A DNA stretch of 64,000 nt, from contig JASMLR010000008.1 in the NCBI GenBank assembly GCA_030748575.1, positions 1 through 64,000 of the forward strand, read 5' to 3'. Source of the stretch: Phycisphaerales bacterium. Its GTDB lineage: Bacteria > Planctomycetota > Phycisphaerae > Phycisphaerales > SM1A02. This document shows positions 53,142 through 61,358 of the stretch, one piece after another (the first letter of the stretch is position 1; every line of letters starts with the position of its first letter). The translations under genes and the position numbers were made by a program. The notes under the pieces were generated by a model that was given only the letters and a program-made list of their open reading frames with translations, ran no database searches and was not told the DNA's origin.

Positions 53142-54320
53142 TCAATCCTGCTCGGGGGCATTCGGGCCGCGGCCCCGATGTCCGGGCTGGGCCGTGGCCG
53201 CCCGGGCCAGACCTTCGGGTTGATCTGGCGACACGTTGGCAAACACGAGCCTGCCGGCGCTGGTCTGCACCGCGTTGGTGATGACAACCTCAATCTCATC
53301 GCCGATCCGCTGGTCAGCATTCTCGACCACCACCATGGTGCCGTCAGGCAGGTATCCCACGCCCTGTCCCGCGGCCTCGCCAGCCCGGGTGATCAGGAGG
53401 TGGAGCCGCTCCCCGGGCACGGCCGGGTCTCTCAGGACGTCGCCGAGGTCGTGCAGGTTGAGCGTTGCCACGTCGCGGATCTCTGCGACCCGCGCGAGGT
53501 TGGCATCCGTCGTGACAATTCGGAGGTTCTTCTCCGCCGCCAGATCAATCAGCATGGAATCGACCTCCATGGCGGGCGGCGTCTCGATGTGCTCAATGTC
53601 AAGCGTAATGCCGGAAGTGTTCTGGAGCCCCCGCAGATTGGCCATGCCTCGCCGACCGCGGTCGCGTTTGAGTCGGTCATTTGAATCGGCCAGCGTGTGC
53701 AGTTCGGCAACGACAAACTGCGGGACGATCAGCGGCGCGTCCAGAAAGCCCGTCTTGGTAAAGGTGTTGAGCCTGCCGTCAATCAGCGATGACGTGTCCA
53801 GAAGCATGGGCCGGACGCCTCGCACCTGGCGGGAGAACTCGACATATGGAATGACCAGCCGAATGCTGTCCCGCGTCGAGAGTACGACAGAGACCGCGAC
53901 GTAGCAGAGCGTGAGGCCCACCGCGAGTTTGAGGAGCGTGAGGTACTTCAGGGCTGCTTCGTCTTCGGTGAGTTCCCAGGCGCCTGCGATCAGGTCGATC
54001 AGCACACCGACGGCGAGGGATGCAAACAGGCCGGCCACGACCGCCAGGTAGATGCCCACCACATTGGAGATCCGCTTGTGGGGGGTTCGGATGTCCAGGA
54101 GCACGACGATCGCCACGACGGCAAGGGTCGCGGCGATCGGCATGACGAAGTCGATCAGGGGGTTGCCCCCGGGCTTTGAGTTGGTGATCGGGACCGAGGC
54201 CGCAGCGATCATGAGCCCGAGGTACAGAATCCGGACCGCCGTCAGCAGAAAGGGGGGGTCCGAGTGGCTCACTTCGTCCTTGGTGGATGTGCGTGCTGCG
54301 TTCGACTGGGAATCCTGCAT
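53142..54320 (-). CDS. PIN/TRAM-domain membrane protein (YacL-like)
   Basis: 392 residues. Four N-terminal membrane helices (about 20-150), a PIN nuclease domain with acidic residues LLDTSSLIDGR, AELHTLADS, DSMLIDLAAE and VTTDANLARVAE (about 175-300), and a C-terminal TRAM domain (GQGVGYLPDGTMVVVENA, GDEIEVVIT). Expected to be a membrane-bound RNase, its substrate unknown. The Cys-free C-tail is Pro/Gly-rich. ATG 54320 lies 7 nt after a TACACT hexamer. Confidence 0.93.
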   Translation of the reverse strand: MQDSQSNAARTSTKDEVSHSDPPFLLTAVRILYLGLMIAAASVPITNSKPGGNPLIDFVMPIAATLAVVAIVVLLDIRTPHKRISNVVGIYLAVVAGLFASLAVGVLIDLIAGAWELTEDEAALKYLTLLKLAVGLTLCYVAVSVVLSTRDSIRLVIPYVEFSRQVRGVRPMLLDTSSLIDGRLNTFTKTGFLDAPLIVPQFVVAELHTLADSNDRLKRDRGRRGMANLRGLQNTSGITLDIEHIETPPAMEVDSMLIDLAAEKNLRIVTTDANLARVAEIRDVATLNLHDLGDVLRDPAVPGERLHLLITRAGEAAGQGVGYLPDGTMVVVENADQRIGDEIEVVITNAVQTSAGRLVFANVSPDQPEGLARAATAQPGHRGRGPNAPEQD

Positions 54321-54327
54321 CGCCGCG

Positions 54328-54333
54328 AGTGTA
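54328..54333 (-). promoter_or_regulatory. -10-like box of PIN/TRAM gene (leaderless)
   Basis: Minus-strand TACACT ends 7 nt before ATG 54320. Confidence 0.45.
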
Positions 54334-54352
54334 CCAGTGCACTGCGGCGCGA

Positions 54353-54358
54353 TACGAT
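54353..54358 (+). promoter_or_regulatory. -10-like box of the SRP RNA gene
   Basis: TACGAT ends 7 nt before the first paired base of the RNA at 54366. Since the RNA 5' end is fixed by its stem, this calibrates the spacing between this hexamer and the transcription start. Confidence 0.55.
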
Positions 54359-54365
54359 GGACGCC

Positions 54366-54489
54366 GGGGGTGTGGCAGGCGGCCGGGTCCTCTGGGCGGT
54401 CGGCTCGTGAATCTGGTCAGGGCTTGATCGCAGCAGCCATAAGCGTCGCTGTCCGTGCCATTGGTTGCCTGGCCGCCTACCACGCCCCC
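54366..54489 (+). ncRNA. ffs: Small signal recognition particle RNA (4.5S-like)
   Basis: Recognised by the domain IV core GGTCAGG (54415-54421 or so), a 10-nt apical part GCTTGATCGC, then AGCAGCC, i.e. the SRP loop with the same spacing as in E. coli, where the 10 nt are TCCGGAAGGA. The two ends pair over 19 bp (54366-54384 with 54471-54489, two G-U or A-C type variations). About 124 nt. It sits directly upstream of dnaX-ybaB-recR, the same order as scr-dnaX-yaaK-recR in Bacillus. The apical loop lacks the usual GGAA tetraloop. Confidence 0.85.
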
Positions 54490-54527
54490 CTCCGTCTCCA
54501 AGCCCTTGAGCATGAGGTTCTTCGCCG

Positions 54528-56273
54528 GTGAGTTACACCGTTCTAGCCCGTCGTTACAGAAGCCGCGACTTTGACGAAGTTGTGGGCCAGTCTGCCATTG
54601 CCGACACGCTGAAGCGGGCGGTCGAGCATGACCGCACGGCACACGCCTATCTGTTCTGCGGCACCCGCGGGGTCGGGAAGACAACCATGGCCCGCATTTT
54701 CGCGCGGGCGATCAATGTGACGGGCGACCTTCAGGACGGAGACGCCATTGCCGAGGCGATCATGCGGGGCGACGATCTTGATGTCATCGAGATCGACGGG
54801 GCGTCCAATCGGGGCGTGCAGGAGGCCCGCGATCTCATTGCGGCGGCCGGTCTGTCCCCGGCCAGGTGTCAATGCCGGATCTACATCATCGACGAAGTTC
54901 ACATGTTGACGACCGAGTCGTTCAACACGCTCCTGAAGACCATGGAGGAGCCGCCGGACCACGTCAAGTTCATCCTGTGCACGACGGAGCCGCACAAGGT
55001 TCTGCAGACGATTCAGAGCAGATGCCAGCGGTTTGACTTCAAGCCGATCTCGGGGCGGCTGATCGCGGAGCACCTTCGATCCATTCTGGATGCCGAAGGC
55101 GTCTCGGCCGAGGACGCGGCGATCGCTCGAGTGGCGGAACTCGGCAACGGGTCCATGCGAGACGCGTTGAGCGTGATGGATCGGCTCCTTGCCGCTGAGG
55201 ATGGCGGGATCACGCTCGACTTTGTTGAGGCGACGTTGGGCCTGCCCGCTCGCGCGCTCGTCGATGCCATCATCGATGCCATTGCATCGGGAGATACCGC
55301 GGGCGTGCTGACCTCTGCCGATGCCTTGCTTGCCGCCGGTACCAGTATCGAGCAGGCGATGGCGGCACTCGTTGAGTCCTTCAGGGCGATGCTGATCGTC
55401 TCGGCGTGTGGGGCCACCAGTGAGGTGCTGGAGGCATCCGACGCCAGACGCAGCGTGGCAGTTGAGCAGGCCAGCCGGTTTGACGCCGCGTCAATTGTCC
55501 ACGCCATCGCCGTCTGCGACGCTGTCGCGAGGCAGGGGCGTCTGGGCGCCTCGGCGCGGGCCGTGATGGATGCGGGTCTGGTCCGATTGGCGTTGGGCAG
55601 CGCGCTGGTGGATCCATCGGCCATTGCAGCGATGCCGCCGTCTGAGGCCAACGCACCCCGCGGCGACGGCCCCAGCACGCCGCCGGCCGCCGCGACGTCA
55701 TCGACTGGAACGAAGGCGAAGGGAACTGCCAGGCGGCCCGCCAAGGCCCAGCCGAGCAAGTCCCAACCGAGCAAGTCCCAACCGAGCAAGTCCCAGGCGA
55801 GCAAGTCCCAGGCGAGCAGGCCCCAGGCGAGCAGGCCCCAGGCGAGCAAGTCCCAGGCGAGCAAGTCCCAGGCGAGCAAGGCCCAGGCGAGCAAGGCCGC
55901 CGCCGCGTCCGAGCCGCCTGCGGCCCGAGCCTCTCTGGAAGACATCTGGACCCGGCTCGTCTCCGAGGCGACGACGCAGGCCGCCAAGGCCGCGTTTGAA
56001 GGCATTCACCCGGTGCGGTTCGACGGCGATCTGGTCGTGGTCAGGTCCGAGGAAGGGCCGGTGCCGGCGGTGCTGGTCGAGCGGCTGGCAAGCCGCATGT
56101 CGGATGCAGCCGGGCGATCGGTCCGGGTGGAGTCGGACGCGCCGGCGAAGGCGCCCGCACCGACGGTCCCCGTGGAGGACGTTGACGACCCCCGGGTGGA
56201 ACTGGCCAAAGATCTCTTCGATGCGACGGTGATCGACGTGCGAAAGGGACAGGGAGGTTCGAAGGATGTTTGA
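54528..56273 (+). CDS. dnaX: DNA polymerase III gamma/tau subunit
   Basis: Clamp-loader ATPase. Seen: RYRSRDFDEVVGQ start, Walker A CGTRGVGKTTMAR (about 45-57), Walker B YIIDEVHML, sensor LCTTEPHKV, and QSRCQRFDF. Of the usual zinc-module cysteines only scattered ones remain (C-Q-C before RIYIID). After the AAA+ and domain III a low-complexity linker of about ten pentapeptides (K-S-Q-A-S type, about 406-455) precedes the tau-like C-terminal domain. 581 residues. GTG start. The stop overlaps the ybaB start by 8 bp. No A-rich slippery site for making gamma was seen. Confidence 0.96.
   Translation: MSYTVLARRYRSRDFDEVVGQSAIADTLKRAVEHDRTAHAYLFCGTRGVGKTTMARIFARAINVTGDLQDGDAIAEAIMRGDDLDVIEIDGASNRGVQEARDLIAAAGLSPARCQCRIYIIDEVHMLTTESFNTLLKTMEEPPDHVKFILCTTEPHKVLQTIQSRCQRFDFKPISGRLIAEHLRSILDAEGVSAEDAAIARVAELGNGSMRDALSVMDRLLAAEDGGITLDFVEATLGLPARALVDAIIDAIASGDTAGVLTSADALLAAGTSIEQAMAALVESFRAMLIVSACGATSEVLEASDARRSVAVEQASRFDAASIVHAIAVCDAVARQGRLGASARAVMDAGLVRLALGSALVDPSAIAAMPPSEANAPRGDGPSTPPAAATSSTGTKAKGTARRPAKAQPSKSQPSKSQPSKSQASKSQASRPQASRPQASKSQASKSQASKAQASKAAAASEPPAARASLEDIWTRLVSEATTQAAKAAFEGIHPVRFDGDLVVVRSEEGPVPAVLVERLASRMSDAAGRSVRVESDAPAKAPAPTVPVEDVDDPRVELAKDLFDATVIDVRKGQGGSKDV
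55743..55892 (+). repeat. 15-bp tandem repeat inside dnaX
   Basis: About ten copies of a 15-bp unit (AAGTCCCAGGCGAGC and close variants) encode KSQPS, KSQAS, RPQAS and KAQAS pentapeptides in the linker of tau. The variants come in adjacent pairs, a sign of recent slippage or unequal exchange. Confidence 0.95.
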
Positions 56274-56592
56274 CGGACTCAAGAACATGGCGGGAATGGC
56301 CTCGATCATGCGTGACCTTCCGAAGCTGCAGGCGCGCATGGAGGAGGTGAAGGCCTCGCTGAGCGGTGTGCGCGTTCAGGCAGTCAGTGAGGGCGGCCGC
56401 GTGACCGTGACCGCTGATGCCGCGGGTAATCTCGTGGATCTGACCGTGAGCGGCGGCAGCGACGAGGAGATTCTCGAGACGGCGAATCGCGCTCTGGTGA
56501 TGGGGCGGCAGGAGGCGCAGCGGCGACTGTCGGACGTGGCCCGCGAGATGGGACTTCCGAGCGAAGGGCTCGGCCTGCCGGGGGCGATGTAG
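56266..56592 (+). CDS. YbaB/EbfC nucleoid-associated protein
   Basis: 108-residue DNA-binding dimer that belongs between dnaX and recR in most bacteria. Family pattern: MFDGLKNMAGMASIMRD, KLQARMEEVKASL, then VTVTADAAGNLVDLTV and a C-terminal helix. Overlaps dnaX by 8 bp and recR by 1 bp (TAGTG). Confidence 0.95.
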   Translation: MFDGLKNMAGMASIMRDLPKLQARMEEVKASLSGVRVQAVSEGGRVTVTADAAGNLVDLTVSGGSDEEILETANRALVMGRQEAQRRLSDVAREMGLPSEGLGLPGAM

Positions 56593-57221
56593 TGTCCTCC
56601 GGAGGCGGCTATCCAGAGCCGGTCGAGCGATTGATCGAGCGTCTTCAGCGGATGCCCGGTATCGGCCGCCGGACCGCGACTCGGCTGGCCTTTCATCTGC
56701 TCAAGGCCCCGCCGGAGGAAGGCGAGACACTTGCCTCGGCGATCCTTGACGTCCGCCGCCGCGTCGCGTGCTGCGAGATCTGCTGGCAACTGACGGACGT
56801 GCAGCCGTGCCGGATCTGCGAGGATCCGAACCGGGACGCGTCCTGCGTGCTCGTCGTCGAGCAGCCACGCGACCTCATGAGCATGGAGGCGACCGGGTTG
56901 CACCGGGGTGTGTATCACGTTCTGACCGGGCGGCTCGATCCGCTTGGGGGTGTGGGGCCGGAGGACATCACGGCGCAGGCGCTCCTGGACCGCGTCGATA
57001 CGCCGGCTGCCAATGCTCGAGGTGTTCAGGTGGAAGAGGTCATCCTTGGGCTCAGCCCCACGCTTGAAGGCGATACGACCGCCCACTTTCTTGCCGAGAC
57101 GCTCGCTGACCGCGCGGTGACCGTGACGAGGCTCGCTCGCGGCCTTCCTTCCGGTGCGGCCCTGGAGTTCGCGACGCCGGCCGTGCTGGCTGACGCGCTG
57201 CTGGGCCGGACGCCGGCCTGA
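56592..57221 (+). CDS. recR: Recombination mediator RecR
   Basis: Works with RecO/RecF to load RecA on gapped DNA. Seen: VERLIERLQRMPGIGRRTATRLAFHLL (helix-hairpin-helix), zinc finger C-C-E-I-C...C-R-I-C (about 57-75), a Toprim domain with LVVEQPRDLMSMEATG and HVLTGRLDPLGGVGPEDI, and a Walker-B-like end. 209 residues. GTG start shares a base with the ybaB stop. Confidence 0.97.
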   Translation: MSSGGGYPEPVERLIERLQRMPGIGRRTATRLAFHLLKAPPEEGETLASAILDVRRRVACCEICWQLTDVQPCRICEDPNRDASCVLVVEQPRDLMSMEATGLHRGVYHVLTGRLDPLGGVGPEDITAQALLDRVDTPAANARGVQVEEVILGLSPTLEGDTTAHFLAETLADRAVTVTRLARGLPSGAALEFATPAVLADALLGRTPA

Positions 57222-57275
57222 GCAAGTGCCTGAACAGGTGCCTGAGCACGCTGCAGGCCTGGGCGGGGTTGCCCG

Positions 57276-57281
57276 TACCAT
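57276..57281 (+). promoter_or_regulatory. -10-like box of rpoN (leaderless)
   Basis: TACCAT ends 6 nt before ATG 57288. A second in-frame ATG follows at 57294. Confidence 0.45.
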
Positions 57282-57287
57282 GGGGCG

Positions 57288-58799
57288 ATGGGTATGGAGT
57301 TTGAAACCCGCCAACAGGCCGGGCTGACGCAGCAGCAGAAGCTGAGCCCGAGGATGATCCAGTCCATGGAGATCCTCCAGATGCCGGTGCAGGCACTGCA
57401 GGAGCGGGTGGACCACGAACTGGAAGCCAACATCGCGCTCGAAGTTGATGAGCATCTCGCGGGAGCCGAGGGGCCGACCGAAGGGGAGATCGAGGACGAA
57501 GAACTCGTTGTTGGCGAGTCGGACGCGTCCGGCGACGGGGCCGACGACTTTGAGCGGCTGGCGACGATGGAAAAGTCGTACGGCGAGGCCTTTGACAACG
57601 AGTATTCCTCATCAAGCTGGTCCGCCTCTCGCATGGCCGGAGAGCGTGATCGCAAGATGGATGCGATGGCCAATCTCAGCGCGCGGTCCGAGAGCCTGGT
57701 CGACCAGGTACTCCACCAGTGGTCCTTTGCCGAAGTGCCGGACGACATTGCCGTGGCCGGGCGAGTGCTCATTGAGCATCTCAACGACGACGGGCTTCTC
57801 GATCTCCCACTGGAGGAGATCTCCGCTCGTCAGGCCGAGGATGAACCCGTCTCGGTGGCGAAGTTGGAGCAGGCCAAGGCGGTCCTGCAGGGCATCGTCG
57901 AGCCCCCCGGCATTGCGGCCTTGACGATCAAGGAGTGTCTCCTTCAGCAGGTCGATGCCTGGAAGCGGCGTGAGGGAGAGGATGTGGAAGCCTGGGGACG
58001 CGTCGGGGCGCTCATCGAAGATCATCTGGACGACCTGGTGCAGAACCGTCTTCCCGCGATTGCCCGCCGAACCGATCTGGACATCGACGGCATCAAGCAT
58101 GCGATGCGACTCATGCACCGGCTGAGCCTCTCGCCCGGCCGAGAAGTGGTCGATGAGCATGTGCCGCCCGTGCTTCCGGACGTCATTGTGGAGTACGACC
58201 AGGGGCAGGACTGCTACGTCGCGGCGCTCTGCGATGGCGTCGTGCCGCCGCTGCGAGTCTCACCGAGGTATCAGGAGATGGCGTCCGACAAGGGCGTGGA
58301 CGCAGATACCCGGGCGTTTCTGTCTCGAAGCGTCGGAAACGCGCGGTGGTTGATCGAATCGATCAATCAGCGTCGCAATGCGCTGCTTCGCGTTGTTGAG
58401 GTGGTTCTGGATCGGCAGCGTGGTTGGTTCGATCAGGGGGCGAGGGGCCTCAAACCACTGCCGATGACCGAGGTCGCTGACCTGCTTGGTGTCCATGTGG
58501 CGACGGTGAGTCGAGCTGTTTCCGAGAAGTGGATGCAGACGCCTCGGGGCATTGTGCCGCTCCGCCGGTTCTTCTCAGGTGGGACGGAAACGAGCAGCGG
58601 CGAGGACATGTCCTGGGAGGCGGTGAAAGCCCTGCTTCAGGACATTGTTGCCGAGGAAGATCCAGCCAAGCCGCTTGGGGATGAGGCGCTGGCCGCCGCA
58701 CTTCGGGAGCGGGGTGTGGCCATCGCACGTCGAACCGTCGTCAAGTACCGCCAGCAACTCGGCATCCCGCCTGCGAGACTCCGACGAACGTACGGTTGA
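57288..58799 (+). CDS. rpoN: RNA polymerase sigma-54 factor
   Basis: 503 residues. Region I is Gln/Leu-rich (QQAGLTQQQKLSPRMIQSMEILQM), region II is acidic (about 60-105), then the core-binding domain and the DNA-binding C-terminus with the RpoN box ARRTVVKYRQQL (consensus ARRTVAKYRE) and the preceding HTH (MTEVADLLGVHVATVSRAVSEK). Full length. It needs AAA+ enhancer-binding activators, none of which are in the window. Converges with frr. Confidence 0.96.
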   Translation: MGMEFETRQQAGLTQQQKLSPRMIQSMEILQMPVQALQERVDHELEANIALEVDEHLAGAEGPTEGEIEDEELVVGESDASGDGADDFERLATMEKSYGEAFDNEYSSSSWSASRMAGERDRKMDAMANLSARSESLVDQVLHQWSFAEVPDDIAVAGRVLIEHLNDDGLLDLPLEEISARQAEDEPVSVAKLEQAKAVLQGIVEPPGIAALTIKECLLQQVDAWKRREGEDVEAWGRVGALIEDHLDDLVQNRLPAIARRTDLDIDGIKHAMRLMHRLSLSPGREVVDEHVPPVLPDVIVEYDQGQDCYVAALCDGVVPPLRVSPRYQEMASDKGVDADTRAFLSRSVGNARWLIESINQRRNALLRVVEVVLDRQRGWFDQGARGLKPLPMTEVADLLGVHVATVSRAVSEKWMQTPRGIVPLRRFFSGGTETSSGEDMSWEAVKALLQDIVAEEDPAKPLGDEALAAALRERGVAIARRTVVKYRQQLGIPPARLRRTYG

Positions 58800-58806
58800 G
58801 TCGACG

Positions 58807-59370
58807 TCAGACTTGCTCGACTTCCGACGTCTTGTCGTTGCAGAGCGTGTCGATCTGCCCGGCCTTGGACTTGGTCAGATCGTCGATCTCGTTCTTGAGG
58901 TCCTTGCCCTGATCTTCGGAGAGCGAATTGCTCTTGTCCTTGATGCGGGCGTCCACCTGTTTCATCGCGTCGCGGCGTTCGTTGCGAATGGCGATCCGGG
59001 TTTCTTCGGCGAGCTTGCGAACCTGAGCCGCGAGTTGCTTGCGGCGGTCAGCCGAGGGCGGTGGCACGTTGATCCGGATCTGCTCGCCTTCCACCTGTGG
59101 ATTCAGGCCAAGGTCCGCCGCCTCGATCGACTTGGCGATCCCGTTCTTGAGCGTTGGATCGAAGGGCTTGACGAGCAATTGGGTGGCTTCGGGCACCGAG
59201 ACCGCCGCGACATCCCGCAGGTCAACCATGGACCCATAGGCATCCACCTTGAGGTACTCAAGCAGCGCCGTGCTGGCCCGCCCCGTGCGAATGCCGCGTA
59301 GTTCGTGTTGGTAATACTCGATGGACTTGTCCATCCGAGCTCGAGTTTCCTTGACGATGGCGTCGCTCAT
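58807..59370 (-). CDS. frr: Ribosome recycling factor
   Basis: Splits post-termination ribosomes with EF-G. 187 residues of tRNA-like shape; RTGRASTALLEYLKVDAYG, AVSVPEATQLLVKPFDPTLK, the NVPPPSADRRKQLAAQVRK hinge and a Lys-rich C-terminal helix. Follows pyrH by 22 bp on the same strand, the conserved pyrH-frr order. rpsB and tsf, which usually precede, are not here. Confidence 0.98.
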   Translation of the reverse strand: MSDAIVKETRARMDKSIEYYQHELRGIRTGRASTALLEYLKVDAYGSMVDLRDVAAVSVPEATQLLVKPFDPTLKNGIAKSIEAADLGLNPQVEGEQIRINVPPPSADRRKQLAAQVRKLAEETRIAIRNERRDAMKQVDARIKDKSNSLSEDQGKDLKNEIDDLTKSKAGQIDTLCNDKTSEVEQV

Positions 59371-59392
59371 GCCTTCTCACTCCGTTCTGCCG

Positions 59393-60136
59393 TCAGGTGG
59401 TCGTTGCGGGCTCAGTGTTGTGAATCAGCGTGCCGACCTGCTCGCCCTCCACGACCCGCCTGATGTTGCCAGCCTGCTTGAAGTCAAACACGATGACCGG
59501 AAGATCGTGTTCCATGCACATCGAGAGCGCGGTCAGATCCATGACGCCAAGCCGGCTCTCGATCGCGGTCGCGAAGGTGAGCGTGTCAAAGCGTTCGGCA
59601 TCGGGATTGGTGGTGGGGTCGGCGGCATAGACGCCGTCCACCTTGGTCGCCTTGAGTACGACGTCGCAGTTGAGCTCTGTGGCTCTGAGCGACGCGCAGG
59701 TGTCGGTGGTGAAGAACGGGTTGCCTGTACCTGCTGCAAGGATGATGCAGCGGCCCTTCTCCATGTGCCGGAGCGCCCGCTTCCGGATGAACGGTTCTGC
59801 GATGGAGGGCATGTTGATCGCAGACATCAGTCGGGCGGGTTGGCCCAGATGCTCGATCGCTTCCTTGAGTGCCATGCCGTTCATGACCGTCCCGAGCATG
59901 CCCATGTAGTCGGCCGTCGACTGGTCAATGCCCAACTCGCGTGCGAGGTTTGCGCCGCGAATCATGTTTCCGCCTCCGACGACGACCGCCAGACCGACTC
60001 CGGTGCCGGCGACCGAGCAGATCTCGGCGGCAATGCTCCGAAGCTCGTCGCCGTCGATACCTCCCACGCCCGGGTCGGAGAAGCTCTCTCCACTGATCTT
60101 CAGTAGCACGCGGTTGTAGGGGGAGCGGCCCGTCAT
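59393..60136 (-). CDS. pyrH: UMP kinase
   Basis: Makes UDP from UMP. Seen: RVLLKISGESF, VVVGGGNMIRGA, MLGTVMNGMALKEAIE, GTGNPFFTTDTCASLRA, and KATKVDGVYAADPTTNPDA. 247 residues, hexameric amino-acid-kinase type regulated by UTP/GTP in relatives. GAGGAC lies 6 nt before the ATG. Co-transcribed with frr. Confidence 0.97.
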   Translation of the reverse strand: MTGRSPYNRVLLKISGESFSDPGVGGIDGDELRSIAAEICSVAGTGVGLAVVVGGGNMIRGANLARELGIDQSTADYMGMLGTVMNGMALKEAIEHLGQPARLMSAINMPSIAEPFIRKRALRHMEKGRCIILAAGTGNPFFTTDTCASLRATELNCDVVLKATKVDGVYAADPTTNPDAERFDTLTFATAIESRLGVMDLTALSMCMEHDLPVIVFDFKQAGNIRRVVEGEQVGTLIHNTEPATTT

Positions 60137-60196
60137 GGTGTCCTCGCAGATCCGACCATTGAACGACGCCGGTGGTCGCTGGTCAAGTTGGAGTGA

Positions 60197-60658
60197 CTAC
60201 GCACCCTGAAGCCAGTTCAGGCGTTGCTGCAGCAAAGACGTGACATCGTCGAGCATGTTCCGGGCGGCGACCGGCCACACGGCCCAGCAGGTCGAGTACG
60301 GCTCGGAGGCAAGTTCCAGCCCGTCCCGGATGGTCCGTTTCATGCGGCGGGTGTTGAGTTGCGACAGAAACTCCTGGTCGAGCGGCGAGGCAATCTGGAG
60401 GTTGTCCGGTGCCGGGACGATGATGGCGACCGGGTTGTCCTGCTCGGTCGCTTCGTTCTCAAGGAAGTAGGCCACCGTCCAGAACCAGCAGTCTCCGTAC
60501 CACCGGAGGCCTTCAATCAGCTTGCACTGGGTATGGAGAAAGTCGCGTGTGGCGTCGAAGAGTTCCGCAGCGGGGACCGGGAGGTCCATTCGCAAGTCAT
60601 CGATCGACGGGACGTTGAGTTCGTCCTGCCACGGTGATCTTTTGTCTGTCATCGACAT
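60197..60658 (-). CDS. Hypothetical protein
   Basis: 153 residues, cytosolic, no recognised family. Notable Trp/Cys content in two segments (QCKLIEGLRWYGDCWFWTVAYFLENEA and STCWAVWPVAARNML). Starts at ATG 60658, 8 nt after a TACAAT hexamer; ATG 60652 is an alternative. Sits 60 bp upstream of pyrH on the same strand, so it may share its transcript. Confidence 0.65.
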   Translation of the reverse strand: MSMTDKRSPWQDELNVPSIDDLRMDLPVPAAELFDATRDFLHTQCKLIEGLRWYGDCWFWTVAYFLENEATEQDNPVAIIVPAPDNLQIASPLDQEFLSQLNTRRMKRTIRDGLELASEPYSTCWAVWPVAARNMLDDVTSLLQQRLNWLQGA

Positions 60659-60666
60659 GGAGGGGC

Positions 60667-60672
60667 ATTGTA
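60667..60672 (-). promoter_or_regulatory. -10-like box of the 153-residue gene (leaderless)
   Basis: Minus-strand TACAAT ends 8 nt before ATG 60658. Confidence 0.45.
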
Positions 60673-60716
60673 CCGTTCCGAGGCCGGAAGGCGGGGCGGG
60701 AGGCCCGGCCCGCCTG

Positions 60717-60722
60717 TAGAAT
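60717..60722 (+). promoter_or_regulatory. -10-like box of response regulator (leaderless)
   Basis: TAGAAT ends 7 nt before ATG 60730. It is only 45 bp from the divergent TACAAT at 60667. Confidence 0.45.
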
Positions 60723-60729
60723 CGTCGGC

Positions 60730-61266
60730 ATGCCGCTTCCCGACAGCTCGGCCCCACCCGTGGCGGACGTTTCTTCCGCCCGAATTCTGCTGGTCGATGA
60801 CAACCTGCAGAACCTGGAACTCATGGAGGCCTATCTCGCGGAACTCGGATGCCAGGTGCAGACGGCGGAGGATGGCGTTGCGGCCATCGAGGCCATCGAG
60901 GCGTCGCCTCCCGACCTGATCCTTCTGGACGTCATGATGCCCAGAATGTCCGGTTTCGAGGTGTGCCAGCGGATCAAGGCCCAGCCCGCGACGCGAGACA
61001 TCATCGTCATCATGGTGACGGCCTTGAATGAAGTCGGGGACTTCGAACGGGCCGTCGAGTGCGGGACGAATGACTTCATTGCCAAGCCTGTCAACAAGGT
61101 TGAATTGCTGGCTCGGGTTCGGTCGCTGCTGGACCTGCGAATGCGGCAGCAGCAGGGGAGCCCGGTCGGATCAGAGATTCGGCCCCGCGCCTCGGACATC
61201 GAGGGTCTGACCGATGAGGGGGATTGCATGCTCCCGCCGCCCGTTGAGGAAGACTCGGCAGGCTGA
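60730..61266 (+). CDS. Single-domain response regulator
   Basis: 178 residues. A complete receiver (about 17-135): acidic pair in LLVDDNLQNLELM, phospho-acceptor Asp in LILLDVMMPRMSGFEV, conserved Thr in MVTALNEVGD and Lys in IAKPVNKVELLARV. It resembles DivK and the receiver of PleD. The last 40 residues are acidic and unstructured, with no output domain. It likely acts by protein contact, perhaps with a histidine kinase or a diguanylate cyclase; none is adjacent. Confidence 0.93.
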   Translation: MPLPDSSAPPVADVSSARILLVDDNLQNLELMEAYLAELGCQVQTAEDGVAAIEAIEASPPDLILLDVMMPRMSGFEVCQRIKAQPATRDIIVIMVTALNEVGDFERAVECGTNDFIAKPVNKVELLARVRSLLDLRMRQQQGSPVGSEIRPRASDIEGLTDEGDCMLPPPVEEDSAG

Positions 61267-61278
61267 GCGGCGGCGCGC

Positions 61279-61328
61279 GATGACGCCGGTCCCACCTTCG
61301 GCCACATCGGGCCGGTACCGGCGTCATC
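61279..61328. terminator. Strong nested hairpin between convergent genes
   Basis: A perfect 12-bp stem (GATGACGCCGGT 61279-61290 with 61317-61328) whose 26-nt loop contains a second stem (CGGCC 61299-61303 with GGCCG 61310-61314). On the plus strand GATCGTTGTTTG follows. It can stop the response-regulator transcript and likely the opposite one. Confidence 0.6.
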
Positions 61329-61358
61329 GATCGTTGTTTGTGAAAGGCGCTGCGTCGA

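Noticed and set aside
55013-56005. Long minus-strand frame with repeated WDLLAWGLL segments
   Set aside because: It is the antisense reading of the 15-bp repeat in dnaX; the plus-strand frame has clear DnaX motifs.
54528-56273. Programmed frameshift in dnaX to make gamma
   Set aside because: No A-AAA-AAG type slippery run was seen in the region between the clamp-loader core and the tau part.
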